Source: Forficula auricularia (taxonomy: Eukaryota > Arthropoda > Insecta > Dermaptera > Forficulidae). From it: a stretch of 64,000 nucleotides of DNA. The notes below the pieces were generated by a model. It was not told the DNA's origin. It worked only from the letters and a program-made list of their open reading frames with translations, and made no database searches. How positions within the stretch are numbered: the stretch's first letter is position 1; every line of letters starts with the position of its first letter. Where the stretch lies: positions 11,270,039-11,334,038 of the forward strand of contig JALMQS010000225.1 of assembly GCA_024734495.1 (NCBI GenBank). The letters run 5' to 3'. Below are positions 9,912 to 55,484 of the stretch, one piece after another. The position numbers were made by a program, and so were the translations under genes.

Positions 9912-11600
9912 TTTTTACTTTATCGAATGCGAAGCATGGGTAAAGTACTGTAATCGGTCTCCCGGCAAGCGAGACTTCAAAGGGTCGTCAGGTAAAGACT
10001 ATGGAACCCATGGATTTTTTTTTTTTTATATTGATACAAGAAGAAGTTGCACCATGAAGGTACAACCACTGTAGTCCGCGGTGGACCCTTGTATCGTGAA
10101 GATAAGAAGAGATTTAGGGATTGGGTAGGAGTCTTAAGGTATCTATGGATGCTGGTCTTGAAAGATTGAAGGTTATAATTTGCTGGAAAGACAGTCGGGG
10201 GGAGAGAGAGTTCCAGTCTCTAGATGTCATAGGGATAAATGAATTGGCGAATGCGTTAGTTCGATTAGTATCCAGTTTAAGCGCGTAGGGGTGTTGAATC
10301 TTAGAAAATCGTGTATTACGCGCAAATGAAGCCTTTGGTGGGATTATCGATTTTATTTCGTCAGAACAAAAGCCATGGTAATATCTATAAAAAAGGGAAA
10401 GGGCGGAGACAGATCTACGATGGGCTAGGGAGTTGAGAGTGTCAGTTAATGTAGGATCGCCTATCAGTCTGATAGCCCGTCTCTGAATTGCATCTAAGGT
10501 ATTAAGAGAATGCTTGGAGGCCCCTCTCCACAAATGAGAGCAATATTCAAGACAGGGGCGAATTTGAGCCTTGTATAATATTTGAATGGGGGTGAATAAG
10601 CGTTTGGTTCGGAAAAAAAAGCCAAGCTTACATGCTGCAGCTTTTGCTTCTGAGATAATATGGTCATTCCAAGAAAGGTCAGAACCTAAGGTGACAGCTA
10701 ACATTGATATTTTACACGGATACAATTAAAATCACAAATTGTAGTATTCAATTAGGTTGAATTTTATCACGTGACGGTTTTACCAAAAATTACATGGGGT
10801 CTCGTCGAGAGGCCAAAAAGTGTGATTTTTTTCATCAAGTGCGTGCGGATGGATGGACGTTATCGTTTTTTCCGTCCACTTTTTCCACACCGTTTCACCG
10901 ATTGAAATGAAATTGAAAACCTACCATTATTTTAACAAAATGAAGCGCTGAATAGTTTTTGGTACATATCGTCCTACAAACATTAGTACTTTATTTCAGT
11001 ACTTTTTTCTAAATATCTTGAAAATGACTTAACCAATTTTGATGAAATTTAATATCCTAATTAAATACGTTGTGGACCACAAAAAAGGTTAAATAAAGTT
11101 ATTAGTAAAATTATATTTTAAATTACTTTACGCTAGAGTAACCTATAATATTGATGTTTTGACTGTTAATGGAAACCTCTAATGAAAACGCGGAAGAATC
11201 GACTTAAAATCAAAAAGACTAAATTCTTTTTTGGTAAACAACTCAAAAATGGAATGCAATAAGGTTATTCCTCTATAGTATTAGATAGAATCGATCGTTA
11301 TTTTTTATTTTAAGCCGATTCCTCTATGTCTTAGGCAATGGTTACCAATAATAACCGAAACGTCAAAAATCCAATGTAGAATTGTTATTCCTCGAGTAGT
11401 ATAGATATGAGAATCGATCACTATTTTTGAATTAAAGTCAACATGAATTGCAAATAGCAAGTGATTTCTGATTAATAATTAAGGAATAAACATATTAATA
11501 TTTCAAATGAATTTGGATGAAGTTTAGCAACGATCCGTTGCAATTTTTTTTTTTAGTTTGAAAATCTTATAATTTTAATTTTTTACACATGACCATACCC
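9912..11600. repeat. Repeat of the 53012-54915 family, split by a LINE
   Basis: 9912-10013 matches 53012-53110 (TTTACTTTAT...GGGTAAAGTA), and 10721-11570 matches both the start of the other copy and its right half, so the LINE at 10017-10725 was inserted into it. Units around 11150-11450 (..GAATCGACTTAAAATC.., ..GGTTATTCCTC..) are the inverted half of the palindromic array described at 53580-54910. The right end is the conserved AGCAACGATCCGTTGCA near 11527. Confidence 0.75.
10017..10725 (-). mobile_element. Jockey-like LINE fragment, 3' end, minus strand
   Basis: Poly-T at 10017-10027 marks the 3' end. An open frame of 203 codons (10114-10725) encodes the region after the RT domain: GSDLSWNDHI, then RRAIRLIGDPTLTDTLNSL, and RDWNSLSPRLSFQQ near the end. 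It is related to the copy at 433-1560 but is a separate insertion, and is strongly 5'-truncated. Confidence 0.85.
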
Positions 11601-12421
11601 TGTATGGTAAAGTAAAATAGATATGTTTAACCGGACGGTCTCGTTTATTTTGATATAAAAGAGTCTTCATTCTACAGAGAACTCTTAATTAAATATGTCG
11701 ATAGGTTTGAAGACTTCGTGTATTCTTTAACTGAATGAGTTTTGATTTGAACTTCTATAAAAACCAGACTAGTCAGCTGATTTCTAAGATGTGTTGTTGT
11801 GGCTTATTGGACTACCCTCTGAAAATATTATTGATACATTATGTGGGGAAATATGTTCCACCGCGGGAGCTCTCGTCAAGACTCCAGAGAGCTACCACTC
11901 CAGCCAAGCTGCGCGCATCCCCTCATTTAAGACAATTTTGATTCATAGTTACAACACAATTTCTGAGATAATAATGAATAAATAATGAAAAATGTATAAA
12001 AAAAATTACACTAAAAAGAGCGTGTTTAGAAAAAAAATCATGTTTGAAGATTATTTATGAACATGAAAATTGTAATGGCTTGAGCATTGTTTTATACACA
12101 AGTGTTTTTATATATGGTGTTTTTATAGATAATACACGTGTGGCATGTAAAAAAATATTTTTTTTTCGAGGAAACAACGCCAGCGCCTCTCTGGGGGGAG
12201 CAAACAAACAAGATGCCCGATAATAGCTTTTTAGAAATATTTCAACTGTAAATATTATGTTTGTTTAAGGGAATAATAATTATAAACCTGGCCAAAAATT
12301 TTTATATACCAATTTGACCACCAAACAGACATTTGTTGCTAATATAGTTTCGATACGTCCAGTGGTTTAGGCTTGAAGCATAAGAGTTAGTCACAGCAAC
12401 GCGTGGTCGGGTCAGCTATTA

Positions 12422-12488
12422 TCTATATAAATTTTAACTATAAAACGAGACGCCGCCCGGCCGGGTCGAAGGCCCGGGCGTCAGCTAG
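12422..12488 (+). mobile_element. Helitron 3' terminus
   Basis: A GC-rich hairpin (CGCCCGG/CCGGGCG) is followed after a few bases by CAGCTAG and a host T: the standard Helitron 3' signature. A TCTATATAAA start lies only 67 bp upstream, and another GGTCGGGTCAGCTAT tail lies just before it, suggesting a tandem or composite end. The full element extent is not resolved. Confidence 0.6.
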
Positions 12489-12565
12489 TATAAAAAATAT
12501 TCAATCTCTTATAATGGTGCCAGATTTGTCAAACGAGCACGGGATTGGCTAGAATTGGTACATTT

Positions 12566-12680
12566 TTTTTTTTTTCCCCCATTGGCCTCGATCCGTATGG
12601 ATCATTTTGGCCAGTGTAATGTAGTTATTATTTTTATATTACATTAAATATTACATTAAATATATTACATTGATTACACT
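12566..12680 (-). mobile_element. Short retroposed insert in MITE A
   Basis: Begins with a T-run (complement of a poly-A tail) and is bracketed by an imperfect target duplication (CTAGAATTGGTACAT on the left, CTAGAATCGGTACAT on the right). It contains AT-rich sequence with no recognised family. Confidence 0.6.
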
Positions 12681-12865
12681 ACTAGAATCGGTACATAAAC
12701 AGCAAAAAGATTTGGGCTTATGAATTATGAATCCTTATTGTCTGTTGTATATATTCTATCATTAACTTTTTACTAGTATTGTCGCGAAACAACTACCTTA
12801 AAATTGTTAAAATTCTGACGAAAAATTGTTCCGAAAATTTTTAAATTTAAATCTTTGCATTTTGT

Positions 12866-12911
12866 TCGAGTGGCGCCCTGGCGTAGCGGTCGGCTAAACT
12901 AAACCGACGCC
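12866..12911 (+). repeat. tRNA-derived fragment (box A only)
   Basis: Contains TGGCGTAGCGG, a perfect match to the pol III A-box consensus, but no B box. It ends exactly where homology between the two CDC5L copies begins (12912), so it marks a rearrangement boundary. Confidence 0.45.
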
Positions 12912-13076
12912 ATTAAATATATCTTTTATCTATGGCCATTATCTCTGTTGACCCTTGACAGATTTCATAGAAATGTTATAATTATATTTTATGTATCTTT
13001 AATCTCCTTCTATTAAGAGCTTTTATTACAATTATTCTTAAGTAATTTAAAGTGTTTAAAATAAAACTTTTTCAAA

Positions 13077-47723
<34,647 letters not shown>

Positions 47724-47728
47724 TAAAT

Positions 47729-47734
47729 AATAAA
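47729..47734 (+). terminator. CDC5L poly(A) signal
   Basis: AATAAA six bases after the stop codon. Other candidates further down lie in repeats. A 3' UTR this short is unusual, so a downstream site may be used instead. Confidence 0.5.
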
Positions 47735-47775
47735 ATTTAGAAATAATATTTTTATTTGTAATATAAAATCAAAGC

Positions 47776-48175
47776 ACCTAGCAGACCGAGCGTTGCTCGA
47801 TAATTTTTTACCCCTATTAAAAACGATCTATTAATATTATTAAATTACATTTTTAATTCAGGTAAAAAGGTTGCTATTTAAAAATAAATAATTTTTTTTT
47901 TTAATTAATTTAATCCTGCCAGTAAATAGAAATCAACCTTTTTACCTGAATTAAAAATTATATTAATATATAATTTTAATAAACTTATTATTAATATTTG
48001 TGATAGACTGACGATGAAGGCAATGCCTTCGAAACTATAGTCTCTAGAAATAATTAAAAATTATTTTATTCAAAAAACAGAAGACTCTCATTTTATTTTT
48101 AACCTAAAATATATTAATATACCTCTTATAACAGTCGTAGAAAATTATCGAGCAACGCTCGCTCGATCTGCAAGC
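47776..48175. repeat. Fold-back just after CDC5L with hammerhead element inserted
   Basis: Outer ends CCGAGCGTTGCTCGATAATT / AATTATCGAGCAACGCTCG; an inner inverted pair (TAATTCAGGTAAAAAGGTTG at 47856 and its complement near 47935). The right side holds a hammerhead-bearing segment ending TTTTAACCT, the same 3' end as the insert at 50238-50462. Confidence 0.8.
48008..48042 (+). ncRNA. Hammerhead-ribozyme-like motif, best copy
   Basis: CTGACGA, T, stem GAAGGC/GCCTTC with loop AAT, GAAA, CTATAGTC. Stem I is perfect over 4 bp (TAGA at 48004-48007 with TCTA at 48043-48046). Predicted cleavage after C48042. It lies 285 bp past the CDC5L stop on the same strand. Confidence 0.65.
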
Positions 48176-49250
48176 TTATCATCCTTTTTTCAGAATTTTT
48201 TTTTTCATTAATACTATTTTTAATTAATCTTTAATCTTTCACTTGTTTGAAACGATTCATAAGCACATGCTTTGTATTATGATTAAAAAGTTAGTATACA
48301 ATTATGACTTTTGTTTTTATATAAATAATTATAGATTATTTGACTTTTAATTTTTATATTCTTTCTTAGATATTTAATGATGATTAAACTAGTGGATTTA
48401 TTAATATGCATTTGTACATGTAAAAGTTGAACATGTAAATTGAACTAAATTAAACATACCTTATTTTATCAGCTATATGTATAGTTTTGATTTATCCCTC
48501 ATGAAGCAGATAATTTTGTTCAGTTAGCGGCTTTATTCGACAGATAACATCTATCTGACCATTGGAAAATTGAAAATCTTGTAAAGTTTACTAACTGAGG
48601 ATTGAAAAATCTGTCCTTAGTCATTTAAACTATTTCGATGAAATCTCAAATTGAATTTTTGAATCCACCTCATTAATTCTACTTAGTAAGTAAGTATATA
48701 CATGAGAATAAAAGGAGAAAATTTAAATTTAGGAACTATTGGAGTCTTTTGAGGACACAATTAGGGATGGATCAATTTCTATTATTTGGACCTCGTTGAC
48801 TCGAAGTTTAAGTGTGTATAATTTATGTGTGTGACTAGTAACTCAATCACAGCACCGAAATCACCATTAAGTGTGTAAGTGTAAATATCAAACCTTTTTG
48901 TTGTCTTATATCTCGGGTGGTGTCAACTCAGTGTCCCTCTTTGTACATAAAATTAGAATTTACTGACTTTAATATTATTTACTCTACTTCTTCTAATCTT
49001 ATAAAAATGAATAAAAAAAAATAATATTTAAAAATGCAAATCAAAAAATAATTATTTCTAGCTGAAAACTTATAAAGGGGCTTTACAATAAAAACCTTGA
49101 GAAAAAAATTCAATTTTAAAACAGAGATATAAATTTATTTGGTCCTTTTGAGTTTAACAAAACAAATAAAAATTTAATGAAGAAATTTGGATATTTAAAT
49201 TGACGGTTTATGTGAATTTCAAATTATGTGTTTAAGATGAAATGATAATT
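48176..49250. other. AT-rich intergenic sequence
   Basis: No gene or clear repeat seen. Confidence 0.5.
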
Positions 49251-49800
49251 ACATTTTATATATGTAGAAGCCGATAGGAGACGTCTGCTTGTTGCAAGGC
49301 CAGGCGGGGTGAAGTCGTGCTAACAGATTAATTGAGGCTTATTTAACGTGTAAATGGCAGAATTTCTGTTCCGTAACCTACCATTTACACGGGCTTATTC
49401 AAATGATATAGCCGTCGACTTCTTGGGGTTCGGACCAGTTGTATAGTTGGTCTATCAAGCCTGGTTTACTGCCCACAGAAGTTGAGCTCCTTTCTTCTAA
49501 AATAGGCCATGTAATTCGGGTAATTCAGCACCTAGTGTTGTTAGCGGAGATTGGATCTGATTATCATATCAGGGCATCCGCTTTTATAAGATTTCTCATG
49601 ATCCCACTCCGAAGATGTCATGCGGTCAAAAAAGGCGACGATTTCTTGAATTCAACCCCTTCTGTACTAGTAAACAAAAAAATATTTTCCCACACCATTG
49701 CAATAGTTCACCATAGCTCGTATGGAAAATATCCAATGGCCAGGATTGGCGTTTTCACCTCTTGGGTTCGTTTCCCGAGGAAATGAAAGCCCTTTAGACA
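49251..49800 (+). other. GC-richer unassigned tract
   Basis: Stands out from its surroundings. Contains a 115-codon + frame (49439-49786, e.g. GLLPTEVELLSSKIGHVIRV) and GGTTCGTTTCCCGAGG, a partial pol III B box. Probably a decayed SINE or LINE; no family recognised. Confidence 0.3.
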
Positions 49801-49954
49801 AAATTCAAAAATATCTGATAAGATCTTTTGCTACTGCCCTTGTGTTCTCTGTTTTAAATGAAATTTAATGCTGAGGTGATTATCAAGCGTAAAATGATGT
49901 TAGAATTTCGAAAATAAAAAAATTCAATTTTTTCGAGATTAAAACACATATATC

Positions 49955-50054
49955 NNNNNNNNNNNNNNNNNNNNNNNNNNNNNNNNNNNNNNNNNNNNNN
50001 NNNNNNNNNNNNNNNNNNNNNNNNNNNNNNNNNNNNNNNNNNNNNNNNNNNNNN
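49955..50054. other. Assembly gap, 100 N
   Basis: Exactly 100 N, the usual placeholder for a gap of unknown size. The LINE at 50055 is cut by it. Order and orientation of the two sides are therefore scaffold inference. Confidence 0.99.
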
Positions 50055-50237
50055 CCGTAGGTTAAAACCGGTATTACACACCGATTAGTACTTTTATTTT
50101 TGATTCTAGTGCTATTTCTTTGTTCTTCAAAATATACTTCAGGGACCAAAATTTGTTCCATGCTTGACCGACTCTTCTATTTATTTCTTGTAGCGTTCTG
50201 TCCTCGAAACTGATGGTTTGTCCAAGGTATATAGTTT

Positions 50238-50462
50238 TAGGTTAAAATAAAATAAAATGAGAGAGTCTTCTGTTTTTTAAATAAAATAATTTTTAATTAT
50301 TTCTAGTGACTATAGTTTCGAAGGCATTGCCTTCATCATCAGTCTATCACAAATATTTCAAATTAGTTACAAATTAAGATTTATACATTGAAAATTTTGA
50401 AAAATATATAATGTCTTTTTCTTCATGTTTCCTCTTGGGAGATTTGAATATAACTATATAAC
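50238..50462 (-). mobile_element. 225-bp hammerhead-bearing retroelement insertion
   Basis: Flanked by a perfect 10-bp direct repeat TATATAGTTT (50228-50237, 50463-50472), inside a LINE ORF that reads on across the site when the insert is removed. Non-coding; contains one hammerhead-like core and ends (minus strand) in TTTTAACCT. Shares its 3' half with 47990-48110. A simple, single-copy insertion, not a fold-back. Confidence 0.8.
50308..50342 (-). ncRNA. Hammerhead-ribozyme-like motif in 225-bp insert
   Basis: Minus strand CTGATGA, T, stem GAAGGC-AAT-GCCTTC, GAAA, CTATAGTC. Stem I TAGA/ACTA keeps three of four pairs. Confidence 0.62.
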
Positions 50463-50698
50463 TATATAGTTTCTTTTTTTGCAGGGAATCGGAGCTTCGT
50501 TTTCATCGAACTTTACACTAATAGTGTCCATTTGTGAGTTGGTGATTATTACGCTTTTTTTGGTGTTTATCCTCAGTCCTATTTCTTTACTTTTATTGTT
50601 TAGTTCTTGGATCATATTTGTAATCTGATTTTTTGATGTTGCTATCAAGATTATATCGTCCGCAAAACGTAAATTATTCAGATAGGTACCATTTATCT

Positions 50699-52909
50699 TT
50701 AATCCTTTTTTTCCCAGTTCAGTTGTCGGAACATCTCTTCCAAGCAGCAGTTGAATAATATTGGCGAGAGGGGATCTCCTTGCCTTACACCTTTTCGTAC
50801 TTGAAAGAAAGGTCCAGGCTCTTCTAGAAGTATTCTTGCTTGACAGTTGCTATACAGATTCTTGATGACTTCTATATAACCAATCTCGACTCCCTGGGAT
50901 CTCAAGGCTTTAATTATGAACTCTTGATCCAACATGTCAAAGGCTTTAGTATAGTCGATGAAGGCCAAGAATACATCTATCTGGTATTCTTTTGTCTTTT
51001 CGATGATTTGATTAATGACATGGAGGTGGTCACATGTGGAGTATCCGGGTCTGAATCCCGCCTGTTCGACAGCTTGGTTTGTGTTTAATGTTTTTTCGAT
51101 TCTCTTCTGTATAATTTTCATAAAATTTTTTCCCATATTAGATGATATAGTAAGAGGCCGGAAATTATTTACATCATGGGGATTTCCTTTTTTAAACATC
51201 AATAATATATTAGATTTTTGCCATTCTGTTGGAATTATTTTAGTTTTTAATATATTATTAAATATCAATGTTACTGGTTTTTTTATTATATTTATTGAGT
51301 ATTTTATTATTTCGTTTGTGATCCCGTCTATTCCAGGAGTTTTACCTTTTTTAAGTTTTTTAATTATGTTAACAATTTCTGATTCCAAAACTTCAGGTAG
51401 TTCGACATCATCATTTGAGGCGCCGTCGTTTATATTAATATTTATTCCATTGCCATAATATAATTTTTTATAGAATTCGGTCGCTATATTAGTAATATCT
51501 TTGCGATTGGATTGTGACTTGTTATATTTGTCTAGTAAACATGTAATCATTTTTTTTCCAGAGGAGAGGTTTATTTTTATTTGTTTAATAGATGCATGTG
51601 GTTCAAGTAGAGTTTGTATAATATTATCATTATATTTCTTTATGTCATTTTTTATATTATATTTTACGTTTTTACACATTAAGTTATGTTCCAATCTGGA
51701 TTTTTTGCATTTCCTACTAGTTTTTAATTTATTTCTTATTTGAATTAATTTTTTTGTATTTTCAGAGAGTATTGATTTATTTTTAATTTTCATATTGGAT
51801 TCATTTTGTAATTGTTTCAAACATTTTTCTAATTCTTGGTATTGAGTTTGTACTTGTGTTTGAGACGTATAATCTATTTGTTTTAGTTTGTTGTCGGTTT
51901 CGTAATATTTTTCACAAGTTATCTGTTGTACCGATATGAGGTTTTTCCTATTCCATTCTGGATGTGGCCTTTTGCTAAGTGCTTGTAATGAGAATTCTAT
52001 TTTTAACAATCTATGATCCGTGTTGAAAGGGAATTTATTTATTATTTCAAATTTGTTTACTTGTCCCATATAGGGGGTTAATATGTAATCTATTTCTGTT
52101 TTATAAGTACCATTTGGAGCCAACCAGGTCCATTTCTTGCCTGCCCGTTTTTTATAAAATGTATTCACAATTTTTAATTTATTTTCTTGACAAAAATGAA
52201 CCAGCTGGCTTCCTCTATCATTGCGTTTCCCATATCCGTACGGCCCCATTATGGAGTCTTCTTCGTTTAATCTATAACCCACTTGGCTGTTAAAGTCTCC
52301 AACAATTATAATTTTATTTTTACTATTTATTGGATTTTCTGCAATTACTTCATTTAGCAATTGGTAAAAGTTCCTACATATATTTTCATCAGCTTCTGTG
52401 GTTGGAGCGTATACTTGTATGATTGATATTGTTTTGTCTGTTTTTATGTTTATTTTTAATAAAGCTATTCTGTCAGAGTAACCTTTTACTTCCATTATTT
52501 TATTTTTCCATTTGTTATTTATGAAAAATCCTACACCCTTTTGTCCGGCAACCAATCCAATGTGGTAGAACACGAATCCACTCTTTCTTTTAATTAGCTC
52601 TTCACCTAATCTTCGTACCTCTGAAACTCCTAGTATGTCTATTTCTGTTTGTTCAAGAGCATTCTCTAATTCCAGGATTCTATCCTCACCTTTTAGAGTT
52701 CGCACATTTAAGGTTGCTATAGTTAATTTTTCTGTATCTAAATTTACTTTTTTATTTTTAATGACTCTGGATTTCCTTTGGGTATTAGGGCTTTTTGTAC
52801 TCATTTGTTTATTTTTTATATGATGAATTAGTTGGTTAGTATTTGAATCACTTTTATTTTTATTCGAGTTATTTTTATTTTTTAATTCACTTTCTTTGGA
52901 ATCATTCAT
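50699..52909 (-). CDS. LINE endonuclease-reverse transcriptase ORF, 736 codons
   Basis: Lysine/asparagine-rich leader (about 1-60), then the APE-type endonuclease: TLNVRTL at about 65, VSEVRR, VYAPTTE, VGDFNSQVG, NDRGSQLVHFC, WTWLAPNG, IDYIL and TDHRLL. RT follows from about residue 520: GKTPGIDGITNEIIK, LLMFKKGNPHDVNNFRPLTI, QAGFRPGYSTCDHL, AFIDYTKAFDML and GVRQGDPLSPILFN. It stops just before the FADD box at an A-run of 7; one more A would continue the frame, so the truncation is either a fresh frameshift or a base-calling error. Otherwise the element looks recently active. Confidence 0.92.
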   Translation of the reverse strand: MNDSKESELKNKNNSNKNKSDSNTNQLIHHIKNKQMSTKSPNTQRKSRVIKNKKVNLDTEKLTIATLNVRTLKGEDRILELENALEQTEIDILGVSEVRRLGEELIKRKSGFVFYHIGLVAGQKGVGFFINNKWKNKIMEVKGYSDRIALLKINIKTDKTISIIQVYAPTTEADENICRNFYQLLNEVIAENPINSKNKIIIVGDFNSQVGYRLNEEDSIMGPYGYGKRNDRGSQLVHFCQENKLKIVNTFYKKRAGKKWTWLAPNGTYKTEIDYILTPYMGQVNKFEIINKFPFNTDHRLLKIEFSLQALSKRPHPEWNRKNLISVQQITCEKYYETDNKLKQIDYTSQTQVQTQYQELEKCLKQLQNESNMKIKNKSILSENTKKLIQIRNKLKTSRKCKKSRLEHNLMCKNVKYNIKNDIKKYNDNIIQTLLEPHASIKQIKINLSSGKKMITCLLDKYNKSQSNRKDITNIATEFYKKLYYGNGINININDGASNDDVELPEVLESEIVNIIKKLKKGKTPGIDGITNEIIKYSINIIKKPVTLIFNNILKTKIIPTEWQKSNILLMFKKGNPHDVNNFRPLTISSNMGKNFMKIIQKRIEKTLNTNQAVEQAGFRPGYSTCDHLHVINQIIEKTKEYQIDVFLAFIDYTKAFDMLDQEFIIKALRSQGVEIGYIEVIKNLYSNCQARILLEEPGPFFQVRKGVRQGDPLSPILFNCCLEEMFRQLNWEKKD

Positions 52910-53011
52910 TTTTTTGTTTACTCTTTGAGATTTACTTAATCTGGACTTGGTATTTTTAAAACTGTTGTAGGAATTTTCATATTTCTGAATAAAGTTTCTA
53001 TTTGTATTTTT

Positions 53012-54915
53012 ACTTTATCCAATGCAAAGCATGGGTAAAGTATTGTAATCGCTCTCGGGGCAAGCGTGGCTTCAAAGGGTCCTCAGGTAAAGACTACGGA
53101 ACCCATGGACTCAATTAAAGTCACAAATTGTAGTATTCAATTAGGTTGAATTTTAGCACGTGGCGGTTTTGCCAAAAATTACAAGGGGTCTCGTCGAGAG
53201 GCCAAAAAGTGCGATTTTTTCATTTAGTGCGTGCGGATGGATGTATGTATGTATGGATGTATGTATGTTATCGTTTTTTTGGCCCACGATTTTTTCCACA
53301 CCGTTACACCGATTGAAATGAAATTGAAAACCTACCATTAGTTTAACAAAATGAAGCGCTGATTAGTTTTTGGTACATATCGGCCCACAAACATTAGTAC
53401 TTTATTTCAGTACTTTTTTTAGTTTTTTCTAAATATCTTGAAAATGACTTAACCAATTTTGATGAAATTTAATATCCTAATTAAGTACCTTGGGGACCAC
53501 AAAAAGGTTAAATAAAGTTTTTAGTAAAATTATATTTTAAAGTACTTTACTCTAGAGTAAGATGGTACTTTTTTTAATTTTTTAAATTCTTTAAAATTTA
53601 TTCATTTGAAAGTTTTAATATAGCTCATTTAGCCTTGCTTAAGTAAGAATGGATAGGCTTCTCTCTGTGAAATGCTAAAAATTTGGGAGGAATTTTTATG
53701 AGTAACCATAGCAACTGCGTTGTTTTCTTATCCGTTACCTTTGCTGAAGACAGAGAAATCGATTTTAAACCAAAAATAGCGATTGATTCTCATCTAGTAC
53801 TTGAGGAATAATCATTCTATATTGGATTTTTGACGTTTCGGTTTTTATTAGTAACCATTGCTGAAGACATAGAGAAATCGACTTTAAACCAAAAATAGCG
53901 ATTGATTCTCATCTAGTACTTGAGGAATAATCATTCTATATTGGATTTTTGACGTTTCGGTTTTTATTAGTAACCATTGCTGAAGACATAGAGAAATCGA
54001 CTTTAAACCAAAAATAGCGATTGATTCTCATCTAGTACTTGAGGAATAATCATTCTATATTGGATTTTTTGACATTTCGGTTTTTATTAGTAACCATTGC
54101 TGAAGACATGGAGGAATCGACTTAAAATCAAAAATAGACGATCTGATTCTCATCTAATACTTGAGGAATAACAATTCTACATTAGGTTTTGACGTTTCGA
54201 TTATTATTGGTAACCATTGCTGAAGACATGGAGGAATCGACATAAAATCAAAAATAACGATCGATTCTTATCTAATTCTAGAGGAATAACCTTACTGCAT
54301 TCCATTTTTGATGTTTTGACTATTAATGGCAACCTCTATTGAAAACGTGGAAGAATCGACTTAAAATCAAAAAGACTAAATTCTTTTTTTGGTAAACAAC
54401 TCAAGTTTGAGTTGTTTGCCATAAAAGAATTTAGTCTTTTTGATTTTAAGTCGATTCTTCCACGTTTTCAATAGAGGTTGCCATTAATGGTCAAAACATC
54501 AAAAATGGAATGCAATAAGGTTATTCCTCTAGTATTAGATGAGAATCGATCGTTATTTTTGATTTTAAGTCGATTCCTCCATGTCTTCAAGCAATGGTTA
54601 CCAATAATAATCGAAACGTCAAAAACCTAATGTAGAATTGTTATTCCTCAAGTATTAGATGAGAATCGATGGCTATTTTTGATTTTAAGTCGATTCCTCT
54701 ATGTCTTCAGCAATGGTTACAATAATAACCGAAATGTCAAAAATCCAATGTGGAATGGTTATTCCTCGACTCTTAAATGAGAATTATTTTTGAATTAATG
54801 TCAATATGAACTACAAATTGCAAGTGATATCTGATTAATAATAAAGGAACAAACATATTAATATTTCAAATGAATTTGGATAAAGTTTAGCAACGATCCG
54901 TTGCAGTTTATTTAT
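53012..54915. repeat. Large palindromic repeat built from about 118-bp units
   Basis: Starts TTTACTTTATCCAATGCAAAG. From about 53745 a unit of about 118 bp (GAAGACATAGAGAAATCGACTT.. to ..GGTTTTTATTAGTAACCATTGC) is repeated five to six times, then at about 54410 the sequence turns back and the units run inverted to about 54800. Ends in GCAACGATCCGTTGCA. The copy at 9912-11600 has only the inverted half. Confidence 0.85.
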
Positions 54916-55484
54916 ATTAATATTGGTATTTTTATCATTTGTTTGGCTGGACTTTGCTTTGATATAATTTATCGATGTATTTGCGCAGTTTTTGTTTTTT
55001 GATAACTGTGTGTTTTCGGGAGGTTCAGGTCTAAATCACCCAAGCTGACCAAGCTTCCTGGGTGGTGAGTGGAGTCTATTGTTATTTGATTTGAGAGCCT
55101 ATGCCGGTATTGTTAATCTGAATTATTTGTTTCAAGATTTTCAAGCGATTTAGTTTTTTTATGAATGATAACAAACTTGTCTGGGAGCCAAAAAATGATA
55201 CAAATGAAAAAACCCAAAAATGTTCAAATGACAAAAAAAAAAGCCTAAACGCGACATAGCAGGTATGAGTAATAGCTACTCTTATAAGGATATAAAGTCT
55301 AGAGTTTCAAATTTTTTGAACGATTACTTTGGCCGGAATAAAAAATTGATCATTCATGCCAAAAACCCCATGTTATTTAGATGAGAAACTTACATCGCTG
55401 GGGGCACAGATAAGAGTTGAAACTTGGGGGATATTTTTTTTATTTTTTTAGAACCATATGAGCCTTAAATAAGGACCACCCTAA
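54916..55484. other. Spacer, no gene
   Basis: AT-rich with short GC-richer stretches (about 55020-55060). Nothing recognised; no further ABCF3 exon seen here. Confidence 0.5.

Larger units (their letters stand above)
11931..12801 (-). mobile_element. TTAA-bounded MITE copy A, interrupted
   Basis: Parts of the element also seen at 20183-20907, 22777-23474, 25812-26525 and 62147-62850. 11931-12030 and 12490-12801 match its interior and left end in inverse orientation; the middle is replaced by Helitron-like sequence ending at 12488. The outer end reads ACAACTACCTTAA. Non-coding. Confidence 0.75.
50055..53010 (-). mobile_element. RTE-like LINE copy 3 (different subfamily), cut by the gap
   Basis: Minus strand, 5' end at right. 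One long ORF for endonuclease and RT (50699-52909), a catalytic FADD box in the next frame near 50660, and the C-terminal part (GQTISFEDRTLQEINRRV near 50200; TNRCVIPVLTY near 50070). A 225-bp hammerhead element is inserted at 50238-50462. The 3' end is lost in the gap. Confidence 0.93.

Noticed and set aside
52635..52823. Plus-strand frames opposite the LINE ORF (also 50840-51743)
   Set aside because: Shadows of the minus-strand LINE ORF.
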